NCBI GenBank assembly: GCA_910577755.1
Contig: CAJTNL010000009.1
Coordinates: forward strand, 1-64,000
DNA length: 64,000 nucleotides
Origin: an uncultured Eubacteriales bacterium
GTDB taxonomy: Bacteria; Bacillota; Clostridia; Oscillospirales; Acutalibacteraceae
Direction: 5' to 3'
A program made the position numbers and the translations under genes. This document shows positions 50,242-59,295 of this stretch, piece after piece. Under the pieces are notes generated by a model. The model was not told where the DNA came from, ran no database searches, and worked only from the letters and a program-made list of their open reading frames with translations. Positions within the stretch are counted from its first letter, which is position 1; every line of letters starts with the position of its first letter.

Positions 50242-51105
50242 ATGATAGAGATGAATCGTTTTGGCGTTCTGGGCGGTGACAAAAGACAAATTTTTTTGGC
50301 GCAATCTATTGCTTCAGACGGCTACCAGGTTTATGCCTGCGGGTTTGATGAAGACGTGGAGATGAAACAAGTTGTTAAAGTGTCATTTCGTGAATTGAGC
50401 GATACATGCGGATTAATTATACTTCCGTTACCTGTTACACAAGACGGTAAGTATTTAAATATGCCTTTTAGTAAGCAAAAATTTTTATTAGATGATGAGT
50501 TTGCAGAAAAAATGCTCCATAAACAGGTGTTTGGAGGTGCATTGCACCGTTTATACCCTACCAGTTCCATATGGAGTAAAATTGCAACATATGATTATTC
50601 ACAACGGGAAGAGTTTGCGGTACAAAATGCAGTTCCTACTGCAGAGGGTGCAATTATGATTGCAATGGAGCTGAGTGCAGGAACAATTAACGGGGCTAAC
50701 TGCTTGATTACCGGATATGGGCGCATTGGTAAAGTTTTAAGCCAAATGTTGAGCGGATTAGGTGCAGTTGTAACTGTTAGCACAAGGAAACCTGAAGATA
50801 TAGCATGGATTAAAGCAAATGGCTATAAGGCAGTACCTATATCAAAATTGGCAGAGAATTCAGTAAAATATGATTTTGTATTTAATACAGTACCAACAAT
50901 TATTTTTACTAGAAAAATTTTATCTAAACAAGCTAGAGATACTTTATTTATAGAGTTAGCATCTACACCTGGTGGCTTTGATAAAGAGGCTGCTGTTAAA
51001 TTAGGGTTAAAAATTATACCTGCACCATCTTTACCGGGTAAAGTAGCGCCAAAAACAGCCGGCAATATTATTAAAGACACGATTTACAATATTATGGAGG
51101 AGTGA
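50242..51105 (+). CDS. dpaA: Dipicolinate synthase subunit A
   Basis: DpaA and DpaB make dipicolinic acid from a lysine-pathway intermediate in the mother cell late in sporulation; the product loads the spore core. The 287-residue subunit has an N-terminal flavodoxin-like part and a Rossmann NAD(P)-binding domain with LITGYGRIGKVLSQMLSGLGA near 162-182. ATG 50242 is chosen because GGGGG at 50230 is well placed. The usual spoVF neighbours asd and dapA are absent. The stop overlaps the dpaB region. Confidence 0.95.
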   Translation: MIEMNRFGVLGGDKRQIFLAQSIASDGYQVYACGFDEDVEMKQVVKVSFRELSDTCGLIILPLPVTQDGKYLNMPFSKQKFLLDDEFAEKMLHKQVFGGALHRLYPTSSIWSKIATYDYSQREEFAVQNAVPTAEGAIMIAMELSAGTINGANCLITGYGRIGKVLSQMLSGLGAVVTVSTRKPEDIAWIKANGYKAVPISKLAENSVKYDFVFNTVPTIIFTRKILSKQARDTLFIELASTPGGFDKEAAVKLGLKIIPAPSLPGKVAPKTAGNIIKDTIYNIMEE

Positions 51106-51110
51106 GCAGT

Positions 51111-51683
51111 GTGAGTAATTTTACCTTTGGCTATGCAATGTGCGGTTCATTTTGCACGTTAAGGCAATCCATAGATCAGATGAAAAAAATAGTGGCTGAT
51201 GGTTATCATGTTGTGCCGATTATGTCCCCAATGTCTTATACAACGGATACTCGTTTTGGTAAAGCAAAAGATTTTATTGATGAAATTGAACAGATATGTG
51301 GCAGAAAAATTATACACACGATTGTGGGAGCAGAGCCAATTGGACCCAAAAAAATGGTAGATGTTATGATTGTTTGTCCATGTACAGGCAATACACTGGC
51401 CAAATTAGCTAATTCGATTACAGATACTGCGGTTACAATGGCTGTAAAGTCTCATCTAAGAAATGGTGGTCCGGTAGTATTGGCAATTGCAACTAACGAC
51501 GCATTATCTGGATCTGCAAAAAATATAGGGCAAGTGGCAAATTATAAAAATATATATTTTGTACCGATGAAGCAAGACGATCCGGAAAAGAAACCCACTT
51601 CGATAATTGCTGATTTTAATTATGTACTTCCTGCGGCTCTTGAATCTTTAGAAGGTAAGCAGTTGCAGCCGATTTTTTTATAA
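51111..51683 (+). CDS. dpaB: Dipicolinate synthase subunit B (flavoprotein)
   Basis: DpaB is a flavoprotein-like partner of DpaA. The 190 residues follow the flavin-decarboxylase fold: FGYAMCGSFCTLRQSIDQMK near 5-24, PMSYTTDTRFG, DVMIVCPCTGNTLAKLANSITDTAVTMA near 84-111, and NGGPVVLAIATND. The start is GTG 51111, ten bases after GGAGG; the GTG at 51102 is too close to the site. It is coupled to dpaA. Confidence 0.94.
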   Translation: MSNFTFGYAMCGSFCTLRQSIDQMKKIVADGYHVVPIMSPMSYTTDTRFGKAKDFIDEIEQICGRKIIHTIVGAEPIGPKKMVDVMIVCPCTGNTLAKLANSITDTAVTMAVKSHLRNGGPVVLAIATNDALSGSAKNIGQVANYKNIYFVPMKQDDPEKKPTSIIADFNYVLPAALESLEGKQLQPIFL

Positions 51684-51753
51684 AAATTGTAAAAGTCCAT
51701 TTGATGCAGTATTGATACAATATTGTCAAAATAAGTAGCTGATCCACTTTTTC

Positions 51754-51783
51754 ATAACAACTATTTATGTCAATAGTTGTTAT
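51754..51783. repeat. 12-bp inverted repeat after dpaB
   Basis: ATAACAACTATT (51754-51765) and its exact complement (51772-51783) enclose a 6-base loop, 70 bases after dpaB. No T-run follows on either strand, so it may only slow or stabilise transcripts. Confidence 0.55.
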
Positions 51784-51903
51784 ACATAAAAACAAGACAA
51801 CCCATTTTATCAAAACTTAATTGTATATTTGAATGAATCGGACAATGCAAGATATAAGAACAATAATAGCGAACAATAAAATAGGACAACCAGAAAAAGC
51901 TTC

Positions 51904-51933
51904 TTGTAAGAATCCACCATTTTATGGTATGAT
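51904..51933 (+). promoter_or_regulatory. Promoter for the zinc-ribbon membrane protein
   Basis: TTGTAA (51904-51909), an 18-base spacer and TATGAT (51928-51933) with TGG before the -10 box, about 30 bases before the ATG at 51964. Confidence 0.6.
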
Positions 51934-51963
51934 AGTGAACAACAAGAATGGAAGTGACAATAT

Positions 51964-52422
51964 ATGAAATACTGTTCTAAATGCCATAAATTATTGCAGG
52001 ACAATACAGTGTGCTCTAACTGTCAAGAACCGTTGACAGAACCAAAGTCAGAGGATTTGGTATTACTTATAGCTGCTATGTATGAAGAATCCGACGAAAT
52101 TATAAACGCATTTGCTGCAAAAGGTATTTATTTGAATCGTCAGCCTGCAATTGAAAAAGGCGTTTTTGAGCTTTTTGTGCGATATGATGATTGGGAACAA
52201 GCAAAAGAGATACTAAAAATTATATTAAAGGATATAGAAAAACATAGACCTAGCGAATATGCTAATATGGAGTTATCCCTTAAAGAGCAGAAATTGGGTT
52301 TAAGCAATAAAAAGAAATGGCTGCTGCGTATAGCAGCCGCCATTATGTTTGGATTATTGATATGGGGGGTAATAACCCTTACCGATTTTGGAATCAATTC
52401 TATAAAAGGATTGTTTTCATAA
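51964..52422 (+). CDS. Zinc-ribbon membrane-anchored protein with a DUF2007-like middle domain
   Basis: The 152-residue protein has an N-terminal zinc ribbon (MKYCSKCHKLL with a second pair CSNCQEPL, residues 4-22), a middle domain (about 30-100) in which EDLVLLIAAMYEESDEIINAFAAKGI and FELFVRYDDWEQAKEIL resemble the signal-transducing DUF2007 fold, and a C-terminal membrane span (LLRIAAAIMFGLLIWGVITL, about 119-138). It is probably held in the membrane with the ribbon in the cytoplasm. No function is known. It is a single-gene unit between dpaB and the M16 peptidase genes. Confidence 0.75.
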   Translation: MKYCSKCHKLLQDNTVCSNCQEPLTEPKSEDLVLLIAAMYEESDEIINAFAAKGIYLNRQPAIEKGVFELFVRYDDWEQAKEILKIILKDIEKHRPSEYANMELSLKEQKLGLSNKKKWLLRIAAAIMFGLLIWGVITLTDFGINSIKGLFS

Positions 52423-52722
52423 TTTTACAATAAAAAATACTATTAGTTCTATTTGAAATCGAATATATATATATGTGTGCACAGACTATAAATCAGAATA
52501 AGTGGATTGATGTTTTAACACTTATTCGCACCTAAATTATAGTACTACATTATAGGCAATATAATTTACAATTACTTTAAAAAAAGAGGTTTAAGCCTCT
52601 TTTTTTACTTTTTACCGGACTTTTTACAGAAAATAAGGGTAAAATATAATTGATATTATAATTTAGTAATATTGTAAAAATATAATTAATTGTAAATTCC
52701 TTGTATATTAAAATGCTAAAAA
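52423..52722. other. AT-rich intergenic region before the M16 peptidase genes
   Basis: No gene is visible. It contains a 9-bp inverted repeat (GAATAAGTG at 52496-52504 with 52519-52527), the terminator at 52579-52608, and then about 110 bases of very AT-rich DNA leading to the next promoter. Confidence 0.5.
52579..52608 (+). terminator. Intrinsic terminator of the zinc-ribbon membrane gene
   Basis: An 11-bp stem (52579-52589 with 52596-52606) with an A-run left and an eight-T run right, about 160 bases after the stop. Confidence 0.85.
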
Positions 52723-52751
52723 TTGATTTGTAATTTATTTTATGTTATAAT
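52723..52751 (+). promoter_or_regulatory. Promoter for the M16 peptidase-lgt-folD operon
   Basis: TTGATT (52723-52728), a 17-base spacer and TATAAT (52746-52751) with TGT before the -10 box lie about 50 bases before the first peptidase gene. Confidence 0.75.
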
Positions 52752-52799
52752 TACAATAATTTTATTTACTGAAAATACGGAGACGGGAGTTGAATATAA

Positions 52800-54077
52800 A
52801 TGACTGAAATTGGTCAGCGCATAGTATGCAGCGGTGTTGATTTTCAAAGTATACAGGATATAAGATTTAAAACGATGAGAATCTCTGTAAATTTTATGTT
52901 GCCAATCAATCGGAATGATGTATCGGCATATGCTGTTTTACCGGCTATGCTTTGCCGTGCAAGTAAGCAATATCCAGATTATACAAAGCTTAGCCAGAGG
53001 CTTTCAGAGCTATATGGCGCAAGTCTAAAAGCGGATGTACAAAAATTAGGCGATACTCTCCTTTTAAGTATTTGGACTGTGGGGTTAGCGGACAAGTTTA
53101 CTCTATATGGCGAGTCTGTTTCTAAAGAATTAGCAGAACTGTTGTGTAATATTATATTTGAACCGCCTTTTGAAAATGGTACGTTTCGTCAGAATGATTT
53201 TAGACAGGAGATTCGTCAAACTGTTGAGATGATAGACTCAGAGTTTAATGATAAACGCATTTATGCTAAGCATCGCTGTGAGGAAATTATGTGCTGTAAT
53301 GAACCTTACGGTATTCCTCGTTTCGGCTCAAAAGATTCGGTGCGAAAGCTGCAGCCGGATGACTTAAAAGAAGCATGGCAGCGTCTAATTACCCATGCAC
53401 GTATTCGTATTATGACGCTGGGCAACTGTAATCCCGATTTGGTTTTCCATGATTTTCAACAAGCATTTGTAAAGGTAGGCCGCAGCCAAACAGTAACTTG
53501 TGCAACCAATGTTATAACTGAAGTTGCGGAGATAAAAGAGGTTAGTGAACCTTTGGAAGTGGCACAATCTAAATTGGTTATGGGCTTTAGAACCCAAATT
53601 GCCGCACCCCAAAAAGAAATGTCTGCAGTTAGGCTTATGACTGCCATGTTTGGTGGTACACCTCATTCTAAGCTCTTTTTAAATGTACGCGAAAAATTGA
53701 GTTTATGCTATTACTGTACTGCTCGGTATAATCGTCATAAGGGTATTTTATTGGTAGAAAGCGGAGTTGAAACAAAAAATATTGAAGCGGCAAAAAAAGA
53801 AATTTTGCACCAATTGGATGAAATGCGGCAAGGGAATTTTACTGATGAAGAGATAACATCAGCTAAATTAAGTCTTTGTAATAATTTCCGTACTGCCAGC
53901 GATTATCTGGGCGCTACCGAAAGTTGGTATTTGACACAAATTTTTATGCCTGATACTCAGACACCGGAGCAAGCAGCCGAAGAAATTAATCAAGTAACGC
54001 GTGAAGAGATTATTTATGCTGCAAATCAAGTTACTTTAGATACGGTTTATCGTTTAGTCGGAACAGAGGAGGAATAA
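52800..54077 (+). CDS. ymfF: M16-family peptidase-like protein YmfF (no active-site motif)
   Basis: The 425-residue protein has the double M16 fold (TKLSQRLSELYGASLKADV near 62, and EVAQSKLVMGFRT and SKLFLNVREKLSLCYY in the second half) but lacks the zinc-binding HxxEH of active insulinase-type peptidases. Bacillus YmfF is the same kind of inactive partner of YmfH. Together the pair probably forms a chamber-like protease of unknown substrate. It starts at ATG 52800 and is five bases before ymfH. Confidence 0.9.
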   Translation: MTEIGQRIVCSGVDFQSIQDIRFKTMRISVNFMLPINRNDVSAYAVLPAMLCRASKQYPDYTKLSQRLSELYGASLKADVQKLGDTLLLSIWTVGLADKFTLYGESVSKELAELLCNIIFEPPFENGTFRQNDFRQEIRQTVEMIDSEFNDKRIYAKHRCEEIMCCNEPYGIPRFGSKDSVRKLQPDDLKEAWQRLITHARIRIMTLGNCNPDLVFHDFQQAFVKVGRSQTVTCATNVITEVAEIKEVSEPLEVAQSKLVMGFRTQIAAPQKEMSAVRLMTAMFGGTPHSKLFLNVREKLSLCYYCTARYNRHKGILLVESGVETKNIEAAKKEILHQLDEMRQGNFTDEEITSAKLSLCNNFRTASDYLGATESWYLTQIFMPDTQTPEQAAEEINQVTREEIIYAANQVTLDTVYRLVGTEEE

Positions 54078-54081
54078 CTAA

Positions 54082-55380
54082 ATGTCTTTGCATGCGATTA
54101 CAGGAAAACGTGTAGGTGACACTTACTATGAAGTGAATCATTCATCCGGTTTAAAAATATATATTTATCCAAAAGAGAACAGTCATTCTACTTATGCAAT
54201 CTTTGGTACCAGATATGGCTCTATTGATAATCAATTTCGCCGTTCGGATGAGCCAAATGTCCAAACTGTACCAGAGGGTATCGCTCATTTTTTAGAGCAC
54301 AAGCTGTTTGAAAGCGAAGACGGCGATGCTTTTGCACGTTATGCTAAAACAGGTGCATCGGCAAATGCGTATACTTCTTTTGACATGACCTGCTATTTGT
54401 TTTCCTGTGCCGAACATGTTAAGGAGTCTTTGGAAATATTGCTGGATTTTGTGCAGTCACCTTATTTTACAGAACAAACTGTGCAAAAAGAGCAGGGTAT
54501 TATTGGTCAAGAAATCCGTATGTATGATGATGACCCGCAATGGCGTGTTATGTTTAATCTGTTGGGGGCGCTTTATCACACGCATCCTGTGAAAGTTGAT
54601 ATTGCAGGTACAGTTGAAAGTATTTCTCATATTACACCGGAATTGCTATATCGGTGCTATCATACTTTTTATGATCTGCATAATATGGCGCTTTGTATAG
54701 CGGGAAATATAGAACCGGAAGCTGTTTTAAAATTGGTTGATCAATATTGTAAACCGGCAGAACCTTTTACAGTTGAGCGTGTGTTTGCAGAGGAACCGAG
54801 AGCTATTGTTAAAAAGAAAGTAACGCAGGCATTATCAGTTATGACGCCTTTATTCCAGTTTGGATTTAAAGAAGAAGCGGGTAATGACAGAAGAAGCGTA
54901 AAAGAATTGGTATGTGCGGAATTATTATTGGAAATTGTAGCTTCTGAAGCATCGCCGTTATTTCGTGAGTTGCAAGAGGCGGAGTTAATTAATGAATCTT
55001 CCTTTCAATATGAGTTTTTTGAGGGTCCAGGTTATGCAAGTATAATTTTTGCAGGGGAATCAAAGAATCCTGATGCGGTAGCAGACCGCATTATAAAAGA
55101 GGTAAATCGTTTACGAAAAGAAGGTATTCCCAAAGAGGATTTTGAGCGTGCGCAAAAAGCGGTTTACGGTCGTAATGTGGCCGCTCTCAATAGTACGGAA
55201 ACCATTGCAAATTGCCTGATTTCTATGTTTTTTTCAAATCGTGAATTATTTTCCTATATTGATGCATTGGCAGAAGTTACTTTAGAGGAAATAACAGCAT
55301 GTTTGAAAACACATATGCTGGAAGAATACGCAGCCCTTTCTGTTATTGAGCCGATTGCTCCTATGGAGGATGCAAAATAA
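54082..55380 (+). CDS. ymfH: M16-family zinc peptidase YmfH
   Basis: This 432-residue protein has the active inverted zinc motif HFLEH near 71-75 within GIAHFLEHKLFES, followed by AYTSFDMTCYLF and the distal Glu region QEIRMYDDDPQW. It pairs with the motif-less YmfF encoded just upstream. In Bacillus the ymfF-ymfH pair lies near sporulation and recombination genes. Its TAA stop overlaps the ATG of lgt by one base, so the pair is co-expressed with lipoprotein maturation and folate genes. Confidence 0.93.
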   Translation: MSLHAITGKRVGDTYYEVNHSSGLKIYIYPKENSHSTYAIFGTRYGSIDNQFRRSDEPNVQTVPEGIAHFLEHKLFESEDGDAFARYAKTGASANAYTSFDMTCYLFSCAEHVKESLEILLDFVQSPYFTEQTVQKEQGIIGQEIRMYDDDPQWRVMFNLLGALYHTHPVKVDIAGTVESISHITPELLYRCYHTFYDLHNMALCIAGNIEPEAVLKLVDQYCKPAEPFTVERVFAEEPRAIVKKKVTQALSVMTPLFQFGFKEEAGNDRRSVKELVCAELLLEIVASEASPLFRELQEAELINESSFQYEFFEGPGYASIIFAGESKNPDAVADRIIKEVNRLRKEGIPKEDFERAQKAVYGRNVAALNSTETIANCLISMFFSNRELFSYIDALAEVTLEEITACLKTHMLEEYAALSVIEPIAPMEDAK

Positions 55381-56531
55381 TGAATCATGTTGAATTTCCT
55401 GGTTTGGGCTGGAGTTTTGATATAAAGACTACTGTATTTTCCATTGGATCTTTTCAGGTCAAGTGGTATGGATTATTGATAGCAGTTGGTTTCTTATTGG
55501 CAGTTGTTTACGCTATGCTTATGTGTAAAAAAATGAATATTAATCGCAGTCGTTTACTGGATACGGTTATTGTAGGCTTAATTGCTGGTATTATAGGCGC
55601 GCGTCTTTATTATGTAATTTTTTATCCTGGAGATAAATTTTTAAAAGATCCCATTAGTATTTTTTATATTCATGAGGGCGGAATTGGTATTTATGGCGGC
55701 ATTATAGGCGCATTGCTAATTGGTGCTATCTTTGCCAAATTTCGAAAATTAAATGTATATGCCACTCTTGATATTGCTGTTTTGGGTTTTTTAATTGGTC
55801 AGGCTATTGGGCGCTGGGGAAATTTTGTTAATCAAGAAGCTTTTGGCGGACCGACTTCTATGCCATGGGGAATGATCAGTGAAAATACACTGGCTATATC
55901 GCCGGATCCTGTACATCCATGCTTTTTTTATGAATCTTTGTGGTGTGTTCTGGGATTTATTTTACTCCATATTTTTACAACAAAATTTCGCCGTTATGAC
56001 GGACAAACTTTTTTGCTGTATATCATATGGTATGGTACAGGACGCTTTTTTATTGAAGCAACCAGAACAGATAGTTTATACGTACCGTTTTTACCAATTA
56101 AAATTTCTCAGCTAGTTGCAGTAGTATCTGTATTGGTAGGTATTGCATTGTTAATTGTGTTTCGTAATCGTAAATTTTTGATTGGCTGTGGTTCAAAAAC
56201 AATAATGGCGCTTAATACGGAGCAGATTGCAAATATGGAAGGCGTAGCGCTGTATGAAGTATCCGAGAGAAAAGAGAAAAAATTTAAACATATCAAAAAT
56301 TCAGAGAGATACGAAACACAAAAAGAGGAAAAATCGGATTTGTTAGAGCAGAAAACGGATGATAACAGCGGTTTAGCAGATAATTCCTGCCATGTGGTTT
56401 TTTCTGAATCTCTTAACAAAAATATAGCACAGGCAGAGCATGATGATATTAGAAACATGACAAATAAAAACAAGGTAGAAGAACATCTGGTAAACAGTGA
56501 TAATGATGATAAGAATAAAGGAGACCATTAA
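55380..56531 (+). CDS. lgt: Prolipoprotein diacylglyceryl transferase with long C-terminal extension
   Basis: Lgt transfers diacylglycerol to the cysteine of prolipoproteins, the first lipoprotein maturation step. The membrane core (about 1-265) has seven spans and the signatures GLLIAVGFLLAV, GAR near 75 and the family hallmark GRWGNFVNQEAFG near 142-154, ending in a ISQLVAVVSVLVGIALLIVF span. Typical Lgt ends near residue 260-280, but here about 100 further residues follow that are charged and low complexity (KEKKFKHIKNSERYETQKEE and DDKNKGDH end). The extension is probably disordered and cytoplasmic. Confidence 0.93.
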   Translation: MNHVEFPGLGWSFDIKTTVFSIGSFQVKWYGLLIAVGFLLAVVYAMLMCKKMNINRSRLLDTVIVGLIAGIIGARLYYVIFYPGDKFLKDPISIFYIHEGGIGIYGGIIGALLIGAIFAKFRKLNVYATLDIAVLGFLIGQAIGRWGNFVNQEAFGGPTSMPWGMISENTLAISPDPVHPCFFYESLWCVLGFILLHIFTTKFRRYDGQTFLLYIIWYGTGRFFIEATRTDSLYVPFLPIKISQLVAVVSVLVGIALLIVFRNRKFLIGCGSKTIMALNTEQIANMEGVALYEVSERKEKKFKHIKNSERYETQKEEKSDLLEQKTDDNSGLADNSCHVVFSESLNKNIAQAEHDDIRNMTNKNKVEEHLVNSDNDDKNKGDH

Positions 56532-56532
56532 A

Positions 56533-57390
56533 ATGGCAGCAATTATAAACGGCAAAGATGTGGCGGCAAAAATCAGAGAAGAAGTTGCTGCTGATGTTAA
56601 AAAACTGGAACAACAGGGAATTACACCCGGATTGGCAGTTGTGATTGTAGGAGATGATCCAGCTTCTAAAACTTATGTAAAAAATAAAAAGCTTGCATGT
56701 GAAGCGGTAGGTATTTATTCAGAAGAATATGCATTGCCGGCAAATGCAACACAAGAAGAGTTACTTACTTTAGTGCATCAATTAAATAAAAAACAAGATA
56801 TTGATGGAATTTTGGTACAGTCTCCTCTGCCAGATGGATTTAATGAGCAGCTGGTCATTGAAAATATTAATCCACAAAAAGATGTAGATGCATTTCATCC
56901 TGTCAATGTTGGGCGTATTATGATCGGCGATTATAGTTTTTTGCCTTGCACACCGGCAGGAGTTATTGAGTTGATTCATGCAGCGGGTGTAGAGATTCAA
57001 GGTAAACGCTGTGTTGTAATTGGACGCAGCAATATTGTGGGTAAACCTATGGCGATGCTTTTGCTGCATGAGCATGGTACGGTTACAGTTTGTCACAGTC
57101 GGACGGAACATCTTGCTCAAATTTGCAGTCAGGCCGATATTTTGGTTGCAGCGGTGGGAAAAGCTAAATTTGTAAAAGAAGACATGGTGAAAGAAGGTGC
57201 TGTAGTTATTGACGTTGGTATGAACCGTGATGAGAATGGTAAGCTGTGCGGCGATGTTGATTTTAATTCTGTTGAAAAAAAAGTATCTTTTATAACACCG
57301 GTACCGGGTGGTGTTGGTCCTATGACGATTGCAATGTTGCTGAAAAATACAGTAACAGCAGCAAAGCACCAGGCCGGAATTGTTGACTAG
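56533..57390 (+). CDS. folD: Bifunctional methylene-THF dehydrogenase/cyclohydrolase
   Basis: FolD interconverts methylene-, methenyl- and formyl-tetrahydrofolate, supplying one-carbon units. The 285-residue protein has the catalytic SKTYVKNKKLACEAVGI near 51-67 (Tyr and Lys), VQSPLPDGF near 97, DVDAFHP near 117, the NAD(P) loop VVIGRSNIVGKPMAMLLL near 160-177, and the end motif TPVPGGVGPMTIAMLL. ATG 56533, one base after the lgt stop and behind AAGGAGACC, is clearly the start. Confidence 0.97.
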   Translation: MAAIINGKDVAAKIREEVAADVKKLEQQGITPGLAVVIVGDDPASKTYVKNKKLACEAVGIYSEEYALPANATQEELLTLVHQLNKKQDIDGILVQSPLPDGFNEQLVIENINPQKDVDAFHPVNVGRIMIGDYSFLPCTPAGVIELIHAAGVEIQGKRCVVIGRSNIVGKPMAMLLLHEHGTVTVCHSRTEHLAQICSQADILVAAVGKAKFVKEDMVKEGAVVIDVGMNRDENGKLCGDVDFNSVEKKVSFITPVPGGVGPMTIAMLLKNTVTAAKHQAGIVD

Positions 57391-57420
57391 TATTAGCAAT
57401 AACTGAATGAGGTATGGAAA

Positions 57421-59295
57421 ATGGATTACCTTTTAAATATGATTCATAAACCAGAAGATCTGCGCAAAATCCCGGTGCGTAAGCTACCGTTGCTTTGTGA
57501 AGAAATTCGGGAGAAAATTATCAATACTGTTTCGGATAACGGTGGTCATCTTGCTTCAAATCTTGGTGTTGTAGAGCTAACCGTTGCGCTTCACCGTGTA
57601 TTTAATGTTCCCAATGATGCGATTGTTTGGGATGTAGGACATCAGTCTTATGCACATAAAATTTTAACCGGAAGAAAAGATTTGATTGGCACATTAAGAA
57701 CAAAGGGTGGTATTTCTGGTTATCCTAAGCGTTCTGAAAGTCCATATGATTTATTTAATGTGGGGCACAGTAGCACCTCTGTTTCTGCGGCGTTAGGGAT
57801 TGCACAGGCAAAACGTATGAATCACAGAGATGATTATGTGATTGCGGTAATTGGCGACGGCGCTTTAACTGGAGGTATGGCATATGAGGGACTAAACAAT
57901 GCCGGTCGATATACACGTAATTGTTACAGACATTTTATTGTCATTTTAAATGACAATAAAATGTCTATTTCGAGGAATGTAGGCTCTATGTCACGCTATC
58001 TGACCAGTATTCGGACAGAGCCGTCGTACTTACAAGCAAAAGGCAATATAGAGAAGGTTTTGGATTGTCTGCCGGTTATTGGTTCTCCAATGTATCGGGT
58101 AGTAAAAAAATCAAAGAAGGTTATTAAGCAAATGCTGTATAACACTACCATTTTTGAAGATATGGGATTTGCTTACTATGGTCCGTTTGACGGACATAAT
58201 ATTGAGAATTTAATTCATGTTTTAAATAATGCCAAGTGTATGCATCAACCGGTATTGCTTCATATGGTGACCGATAAAGGGAAAGGATATTCATTTGCAG
58301 AAAAAAATCCAGATGCGTTTCACGGGGTTTCAAAATTTAATATTGCAACAGGTCAAGGTTCGGTTTCGTCAGGTGATTCATTCTCTAATGTATTTGGAGA
58401 TCATATATGTAAGCTAGCGGAACAAAATGAGAAAATTTGCGCCATTACTGCTGCTATGCAAACTGGTACGGCTTTATATCAATTTGGTAAACGGTTTCCA
58501 AAACGCTTTTTTGATGTGGGAATTGCCGAGCAGCATGCAGTTTGTTTTGCGGGCGGTCTTGCAACTGGAGGTTCACTGCCGGTATTTGCCGTATATTCTA
58601 CCTTTTTACAACGCGGTTATGATCAAATTATTCATGATGTAGCAATTCAAGGGGTTAAAGTAATTTTTGCAATTGATCGTGCAGGTATTGTGGGAGAAGA
58701 CGGAGAAACTCATCAAGGAGTATTTGACGTTGCTTTTTTAAGGACAGTACCCCGTATGACTATATATTCACCAGCTTATTATGAAGAATTACGTCTGGCT
58801 TTGGATATGGCTGTCAATGATTATGAGAGTGCGATTGCTGTCCGCTATCCAAGGGGAAAAGAAGCTTATCGTCCGGATGATTTTATGATTACCGGAAATC
58901 CGTACGACTATTACGGAGAACAGAATGCGGATATTATCATTGTTACTTATGGACGTATTTTTTCAAATGCGTGTCTGGCTTTAGAGAAATTAAAAAAACT
59001 TAAAATTTCGATCGGTATTATTAAGTTAAACCGTATAATGCCAATAGATACAGATGCGGTACAAAAAGCAGCTTTAGCAAAATATCTTTTCTTTTTTGAA
59101 GAGGGTATTTTACAGGGAGGCCTGTCTGAACATTTTAACTTTTTGTTACATGATACATCCTTTAACGGAAAGTATCATGTAACTGCTATAGATAACCAAT
59201 TTGTAAAACATGCTACCGTGCAAGAAGCATTGCAAATGTTAAAGCTTGATGCAGATAGTATGGTAGAAACCATTGTATCGGAGTGCGGATTTTGA
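57421..59295 (+). CDS. dxs: 1-deoxy-D-xylulose 5-phosphate synthase
   Basis: Dxs condenses pyruvate and glyceraldehyde 3-phosphate, the entry step of the MEP pathway. The 624-residue thiamine-diphosphate enzyme has GGHLASNLGVVELTVALH, WDVGHQSYAHKILTGR, the ThDP motif GDGALTGGMAYEGLNNAG near 147-164, and the C-terminal transketolase half with FDVGIAEQHAVCFAGGLA and RGYDQIIHDVAIQ. It lies with tlyA, nadK, argR and recN as in most Firmicutes; its stop overlaps the TTG start of tlyA. Confidence 0.97.
   Translation: MDYLLNMIHKPEDLRKIPVRKLPLLCEEIREKIINTVSDNGGHLASNLGVVELTVALHRVFNVPNDAIVWDVGHQSYAHKILTGRKDLIGTLRTKGGISGYPKRSESPYDLFNVGHSSTSVSAALGIAQAKRMNHRDDYVIAVIGDGALTGGMAYEGLNNAGRYTRNCYRHFIVILNDNKMSISRNVGSMSRYLTSIRTEPSYLQAKGNIEKVLDCLPVIGSPMYRVVKKSKKVIKQMLYNTTIFEDMGFAYYGPFDGHNIENLIHVLNNAKCMHQPVLLHMVTDKGKGYSFAEKNPDAFHGVSKFNIATGQGSVSSGDSFSNVFGDHICKLAEQNEKICAITAAMQTGTALYQFGKRFPKRFFDVGIAEQHAVCFAGGLATGGSLPVFAVYSTFLQRGYDQIIHDVAIQGVKVIFAIDRAGIVGEDGETHQGVFDVAFLRTVPRMTIYSPAYYEELRLALDMAVNDYESAIAVRYPRGKEAYRPDDFMITGNPYDYYGEQNADIIIVTYGRIFSNACLALEKLKKLKISIGIIKLNRIMPIDTDAVQKAALAKYLFFFEEGILQGGLSEHFNFLLHDTSFNGKYHVTAIDNQFVKHATVQEALQMLKLDADSMVETIVSECGF

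Noticed and set aside
56782..57399. 205-residue minus-strand open frame inside folD
   Set aside because: Shadow of folD; rich in Asn, Tyr and Cys with no family likeness.
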